Assembly (NCBI GenBank): GCA_954871525.1
Contig: OX940864.1
Coordinates: 28,452,001-28,516,000, forward strand
Length of the DNA stretch: 64,000 bases
Origin: Parietaria judaica
Lineage: Eukaryota; Streptophyta; Magnoliopsida; Rosales; Urticaceae
Reading direction: 5' to 3'
The position numbers were made by a program, and so were the translations under genes. The notes under the pieces were generated by a model. The model saw nothing but the letters and a program-made list of their open reading frames with translations, did not search any database and was not told the DNA's origin. The stretch's first letter is position 1. Every line of letters starts with the position of its first letter. Shown here one piece after another: positions 58,701 to 64,000 of the stretch.

Positions 58701-60330
58701 ATGCGTCGTGCAACAATGTGCCAAGATTCGCCAACAAGGTACCTTTTGTAACTCTTTTACAAATGTGTTTTTTTAATCTATTTACTTACAATTATGATAT
58801 AGAACATTTTTTTTGATGAAAAATTGGGTGCTATTTCTTCTGAAAGAGAATTTTTTTTCATTATCTGTGTAGTTTCAACAGCCGTGACGTATGATAAAGC
58901 TATGAAGGCAATTAGGGTGAAGGTACCGGACTCGGACGAAGAATTTTATCTTCATCCTGCCACTGTGAGACGGAATGACCGCTCGGCTCAGAGTGTGGTA
59001 TGTAGGTTTTTATATAAATAGATAAAAATATTGAATTTTAGATTTTGTCAGGATCATGTTTGCTCATTAAACTATATATTTTTTTTCTTCATGTGATGTT
59101 AACTAGATTTTTTTATTCTCACTATTCTTTATAGATTATCGGAAAAAATATATTTTGAATAAGTAAAGAAAAGTAATGTTATGAAATACAAAATCGGATA
59201 TTCATAAGAAATTATTTTCTGTAGAAATGAATAAAAATAAGTAAACGTCAAGTTGAAGGTTTAGAGGGTGAAAAGTAATTATGGTATACAAATGTGAAGG
59301 GAGACAGTCAAATGTGTGATATGGCATGCTGATGTGTAATGCCATATCGTCGGCATCGTGGGACTTTTGAGATTTTTATTTAGCTTGCCATGTGGAATTT
59401 AACGGCGGCTGCCGTCACATTGTTGCAATTTGAAAAGTGAAAGTACTTTTACCGTCAAGATTTGAGCACAGGTATTTAAGTGCAATTTTTGTCAAAGTTG
59501 GGTATTTTTTCGCCGCGAATAAGTAAAATTATGCTTTGATATCATAGACTTTTGAAATGGAAGCTTAAGATTGAAACACAACTATACTTTGAACTTAAAA
59601 TCTTACATAACTAATTAGTGTGTTGACTATATTTGATCTCCAGGATGAGTGGACAGGAGAGCAAAAATTGCAGTACACCGATGTTCCGGAAGATATCGAA
59701 CCGGAAGAAATCCGACCAATGGGAAACTACGCTGTGTCGGTGACTTGGCCCGATGGTTTTAGCCAGGTGATTATAAAATATTATTCTTTACAGAAGTATG
59801 TTATTATTGGTTTGGAAAACGAAAAAAGAAAAATTCAAGTAATTTAGAAGATAAAAACGGCAAAATTAAATAAAGTGACAAAAATTAGTCTTTGAACTAG
59901 TTTTAAGATCGGTCGTAACCCGTAATAGACTAGTAATTGGCGCTACTAATCACAGTTTGTTTTCTTCTTTTATTACTAAGTCATACATTTTATGCCTTAC
60001 TACACAATCTTTATAAATTTAAAGAAAAAATTACTGTAAAAGTGTAAAACCGACACCAGTACTAAACGGAAAGCGACGTGTTTGAGGTTATTTTCAGGGA
60101 CATAAAAGTGAGCCGTTTGGTTATGTTTTTTGTGTATTCTATTTTTGAACTCAAAGAACAAATTTCGAATTATGTTTTTAGAATATTTTTATCTATAAAA
60201 TATTCGTTGATTTATTTGCATATTTAAACCGTTATTATTTAAACAAGTCATTTATCGCTTGCAGATAGCTCCGTACGATCAGCTGCAAATGATGGAGCGT
60301 TTAGTTGAAGTTCCTCAACTAACTGCTTGA
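55739..60330 (+). CDS. HCF101: HCF101, chloroplast Fe-S cluster scaffold (MRP/NBP35 family P-loop NTPase)
   Basis: Fifteen GT-AG exons join in phase to 527 residues: 55739-55793, 55870-56013, 56504-56646, 56738-56788, 56912-57067, 57156-57299, 57388-57530, 57631-57700, 58090-58185, 58270-58359, 58433-58486, 58615-58738, 58873-58997, 59644-59766, 60265-60330. Residues 1-65 are a Ser-rich transit peptide. About 72-160 is a DUF59/MIP18-like domain with TPACP (Cys126). About 175-400 is the P-loop domain: deviant Walker A KGGVGKST (183-190), [10 protein letters not shown], and Walker [14 protein letters not shown]. Cys337 and Cys345 are candidate cluster ligands. The tail (about 425-505) is the DUF971 domain. 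In Arabidopsis, HCF101 delivers 4Fe-4S clusters to photosystem I and other stromal targets; length and order match. No frameshift or stop. AATAAA at 60425-60430 may be the poly(A) signal. Confidence 0.96.
59250..59515. mobile_element. MITE remnant in HCF101 intron 13
   Basis: It contains GGCGGCTGCCGTCACATTG and GTCAAAGTTGGGTATTTTTTCGCCG, similar in words to the arms of the 11949-12403 foldback element. Left and right margins are only loosely inverted. It sits inside the intron without disturbing splice sites. Confidence 0.4.
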
Positions 60331-61936
60331 AGGAAATGGTACAATACATAGAATTAATCTTCTATTTGTTTTTTGTTTTTACTTTTTTTGTAATAGCATT
60401 GTCAATTTTTTAATGGTTAATAAGAATAAATTATGTTTATTTCTATCCAGGCAATTCAGTATCTTCAAGAGAATAGTAAAATGGAGATTGAAGAAGTCAT
60501 CTATGATTAGTATAACACTCTACGTGGTACTGATTTTAATGCCAAATTCCACATTAGCATTTCTTAATCCAATGAAGAAAAAAAAAGATGACTAAAATGA
60601 GGGGAAAAAAGTGAGAATATTCTCTTTAAATGCATTATTTGTAGATCTTTGGCATGTGTAAGTGTAAGTATTAGACGAATTGATCTATGTAGTGAAAATT
60701 TTGCCACATTATTTGTAGATCTCGTAATGGGAACAATGCCACATTATAGGTAGGTTCAAGCGATCCAATCAAATTTATTTTAAAACAAATGTTATTATAC
60801 ATCTACTTTTAAAATGACATACTTGGAAAATAAAAACTAATAACTTGTACACTAGCCTAACTTATTATTCCCGGACCCAGGCCCGGGCCCAGGATGTCTG
60901 GACCGGATTCTTGAGCCGATGTTCGGTTCCTTCATTAGTAAGTCTTATCAAAGGAGAAACGATTGGCGCCGTAACATACTCTTCGTTGTTAACGATTGAC
61001 GTCGTGAACTTTTGGTTTATATTAGAGAATAAATATATCCTTATAATCATTGACTTATAAAGATGATAATAGATAAATCCTTTTAATCAATGTTGTGAAA
61101 ACATGTTCTGATATTTCTTGGCTATTTGGTGACTACAACAATATCATCAGCTACATGCTACATCATGCAGATGAAATCGTCTCGGTTTGTTGCGATTTTC
61201 ATATAAATATTATACGTTTTTCTTCAATAGATTTGAGCGAATTCATGGGCTATATTCTCTTTAGGCTGACTCAATTAGTTAGTGACTAAATCTTGAGAAT
61301 TAGTTGCTTTTTTTCATGAAAAGGGGATCTATATATTTGACTTCTTGAATGTTTATCAAAGGCTAACGTCTTCTCCGGTTCTTCAAGCCTAAAGTTCAGA
61401 AAAGAGAGAGCTCATTGAGTTGTTATTAAAAAACTACCTAAAAATCAAGCTTACGCTTTTCCGTCATCCACAAAACCAAGCTTGTTGTTCTTCATTAACA
61501 TTCGATGGACTCTGCAGAAGGTCTACACAGATAAGTTTTCAGTTGTCCATTCAAGAGTTTAACCTAGACGACGTTTATTCTAGGTTATCGGTTTCTCACA
61601 TAGCGTTATGTTATCAACGATTTCTTAAATCCTCGGGAGGATGTGTCGATCATGGTTGCAGAACGAGTCCGAGGGATTAAGGCCTAATCGACTTTAGCAA
61701 GGGGATATTGTTGCGTTCGGTATCTCTCAAGAGAAGTGGTCATACACATTGAATCCACAATCAAAGCGTCATCACCATTTTAAGAACAAGCCGTGTTACG
61801 AGCTATAGCTTAAGGAATAGTCATTTGTATATGCTATTATACATATTTTGTAACTATGTCTTGCAAACATTTATTGGTGATTAATGTGGGTGAGTAAGTA
61901 GATAGATATCGAACTGCGTTACCAGAAAATCCATTT
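60331..61936. other. Downstream of HCF101, no gene seen
   Basis: 3' UTR followed by AT-rich intergenic DNA. 60870-60910 is GC-rich (CCAGGCCCGGGCCCAGG). 61340-61680 has a short open frame without family resemblance. Confidence 0.5.
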
Positions 61937-62070
61937 CCGGCAAATTTAAATGATACCAATTTCACTCCTAAGTACTCTGTAACATGCATTAAGTTGAAAG
62001 AAGTATCCAGATGATATGAATCTACTTATTAATAATCGCACCATTTCTAGTATTCGGCTTTCAGGGGACA
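61937..62070 (-). pseudogene. Inverted HCF101 fragment (exon 6 end, intron 6, exon 7 start)
   Basis: The minus strand here matches HCF101 57271-57458: TGTCCCCTGAAAGCCGAATA, then GAAATGGTGCGATTATTAAT, GGATACTTCTTTCAACT and GAGTACTTAGGAGTGAAATT. About 70 bp covering the end of intron 6 and start of exon 7 is missing and replaced by about 14 bp, and there are small changes. Because intron sequence is included, it came from genomic DNA, not a spliced transcript. It lies between HCF101 and the next gene, opposite in orientation to HCF101. Confidence 0.9.
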
Positions 62071-62286
62071 CTGGAAACAACTTAATGCCAAAGCGCACTT
62101 GCTTAGAAAGTTTATAAGACTAACTAAATTAATACTAAGAAACCACTAACAAGTCTATCCAGCATTAAAAATACATAAAATCAAATAATCCTACTAGATA
62201 CAACACTCATAATAATTATTAATGAAAATGGATTATGGAGGAAGAATAGCTAGTACTATTTATGATTAATTATACACAATTATAAC

Positions 62287-63724
62287 CTAAACCGTTCCGG
62301 GTTTCACATCGCTGGCCGTTATCTTATCGTCTTTTTTATTGGTTTCATCCATTTGCTCGTCAAGGAATTCCTCTACCTGGTTCTCAACTGCTTCAACCTG
62401 CAAATAAATATTTAATTACACTCAATAATAGACTATCATTCCACCAAGTATTCTTAATGAAATGATGACATATATACACCAAAAAAAAAATGTACTATAT
62501 CATTTTTAAATAAGAAATATAGAGACAAAAACAAAATGAAGAATCATTATCCCTCCTTGTCCTCCACTCCATTTATGAAATTTAAATAATGGAAGTGTGA
62601 CATATATAATAATTAATAATTAAGAATACGAGGATGGTAATTGGTAAAGTAGCACTAGTTGTATTTAGAGTGTTACAAACATCACATGCTAATCAATAAG
62701 AAAACAAGAATACAAACACTCATCATTGAATTTATCAATTTTATTTATAGCAATATGTCCCTTGATTTTTTATTAGTTTACCCTAGATCTTTACAAGTGT
62801 ATTCATTTTTATTTTCTTAAAAATTTAATTAAAGTTATTTAATTCGTTTCATAATAAAAGTTTCATTCTTTTCATAAAAAGAATTGTACCTTATCGAGGA
62901 CTTCTTCGATCAAATTGACGTTTTTGACCGTCTGGTCGGCCAAATCTTCGACGAATTGAGCGGCTTTTTGGAGCTTCCCTCCCTGAGGAAGACTGTTCCC
63001 GAACTCATCGGCCACTTTCTCGACTTTCTCCGCCAAATCTTCAACCATGTCCGTCACTTCCTGCGCCGTGTCCACCACTTCCTCTACTTTCTCTGTCCCA
63101 TTAAACTCTCAATGAACACTATATATGTCAAAATCATGATTAAATAGAGTATAAAAAATTAATGATTAATTTCCTACGCTGCAATTTCTGTAGAGGACCC
63201 CATTTGTTCGCCCAAAATGGTACCACCACCGAGAAAAATATACCCACGATCCAAAGTTTCCTGATAATCAATGGAAAGATATAAGATTATCTACAATATT
63301 ATTTATACATACATAAATAAATATGTATAATTGTGATCAGTTGAGTTGGGTTGACTTTTACCAAGATCCGGGTTCAGAGGGATCTGTCTGAATCGGAGGA
63401 ACTCCGGGCAAGAAACCGTCGTTGACTTTCATGGTGTCCCTGAAATGGAAAGGCCCGTTATAAACAAAACCTCTCAGATCTGCTCAACATTAATGTTAAG
63501 AAAACTATATCTATATACATGTTTCTGGTTCTGGCTCTGAGCGATCTCAGCACCGGGTCTCCGAGAAAGCGGCATGTATCGTTCGGGCTCGCCGCGGTGA
63601 AGCGAGCGGCAAGATCGACAGTGGGAGATGGGCGGTAGGAAGATCGACGGTGGGAGCTCGATCGGGCTGTTCGAAGCGCGTGCATGCTTGAGAAGCCATT
63701 GACTACTGAACTCGCCGTTGACAT
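62287..63724 (-). CDS. Predicted plastid membrane protein, function unknown
   Basis: Five GT-AG exons on the minus strand (63724-63519, 63439-63362, 63260-63178, 63092-62890, 62397-62287) join in phase to 226 residues. Residues 1-65 are Ser/Arg-rich and poor in acidic residues, like a chloroplast transit peptide. Then MKVNDGFLPGVPPIQTDPSEP, a single hydrophobic segment (about 98-112, WIVGIFFSVVVPFW), KWGPLQKLQ, and a long acidic amphipathic helix with heptad-like spacing (VEEVVDTAQEVTDMVEDLAE ... VEKVADEFG), probably a coiled coil, ending in a Lys/Asp-rich tail. I recall similar uncharacterised chloroplast proteins in plants but cannot name the family. The start is the first ATG of the transit-like leader. 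It is convergent with HCF101. Confidence 0.85.
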
Positions 63725-64000
63725 GGCTGTGTGAAATTTTCTTGTGAGCTGATCAGAAAAAAGGAAGCTTTTTTGGTGGTTACAAGCTCATAGAGAGTAC
63801 TCTCTCAAACAAAAATGGAGGACTTTATGGAGTAACAGTACAACATAAGCATTTATATATATTAAGATTCAATGCACAACAGTGGAGAGGTTAAATATTA
63901 TTATATCGGGTTTAATTGCTTCGTTACGCACGCGATGTGCGTGTGAATTAATATGTTATTCAAGGATATTTGCGGTAAAAAGTATTTAGTTCTATACTAA

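Noticed and set aside
1..64000. tRNA, rRNA or snoRNA genes
   Set aside because: Scanned by eye for tRNA arms and conserved boxes; none could be supported.

Overview
This window is plant nuclear DNA, most likely from a eudicot. It is AT-rich, its genes have GT-AG introns, and between them lie many plant transposable elements. No bacterial-style operons, ribosome binding sites or CRISPR arrays are present. I could not assign a species.

The first half (1-29,500) is almost entirely mobile DNA. A young, complete but non-autonomous LTR retrotransposon lies at 90-6160, with an ATAAG target duplication and an interior made of tandem repeats. Next is a PIF/Harbinger transposon (7564-11918) carrying a decayed transposase and an ORF1 gene split by a solo-LTR-like insertion, then a 455-bp foldback element. 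A 5'-truncated Ty1/copia element (14613-18116) abuts the first of three related LTRs of about 2 kb. The second of these is a solo LTR nested inside another solo LTR (22262-25248). A Ty3/gypsy remnant with an antisense ORF (to 27552) and a further solo LTR (28453-29486) follow.

The second half is a gene region with insertions between the genes. There are five host genes: an HMA-domain metal-binding protein of the NaKR type (30536-32237, three exons), a secreted DUF538 protein (33480-33935, one exon), a VIN3-like Polycomb-associated PHD protein (42641-45221, first coding exon unresolved), HCF101, the plastid Fe-S scaffold (55739-60330, fifteen exons, 527 residues), and on the minus strand a plastid-type membrane protein of unknown function (63724-62287, five exons, 226 residues). 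HCF101 and the last gene are convergent. Between them is a short inverted copy of HCF101 exon 6 to exon 7 sequence.

Between the VIN3-like gene and HCF101 lies an endogenous pararetrovirus (Caulimoviridae) locus (about 48915-55230). It looks like two head-to-tail units of about 3.0 kb with a movement-protein-like region but no recognisable reverse transcriptase. It has been cut by a 2.2-kb solo LTR (CAATA duplication) and a 295-bp hAT element (ACAATGGC duplication). Other hAT-like elements with clean 8-bp duplications lie at 38066-38687 and 39207-39906.

The genes do not form a pathway. The value of the window is in the nested insertion history, which can be read at base level from target duplications, and in the unusual pararetroviral array. 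All exon models come from reading frames, splice consensus and remembered family patterns; no alignment was run.
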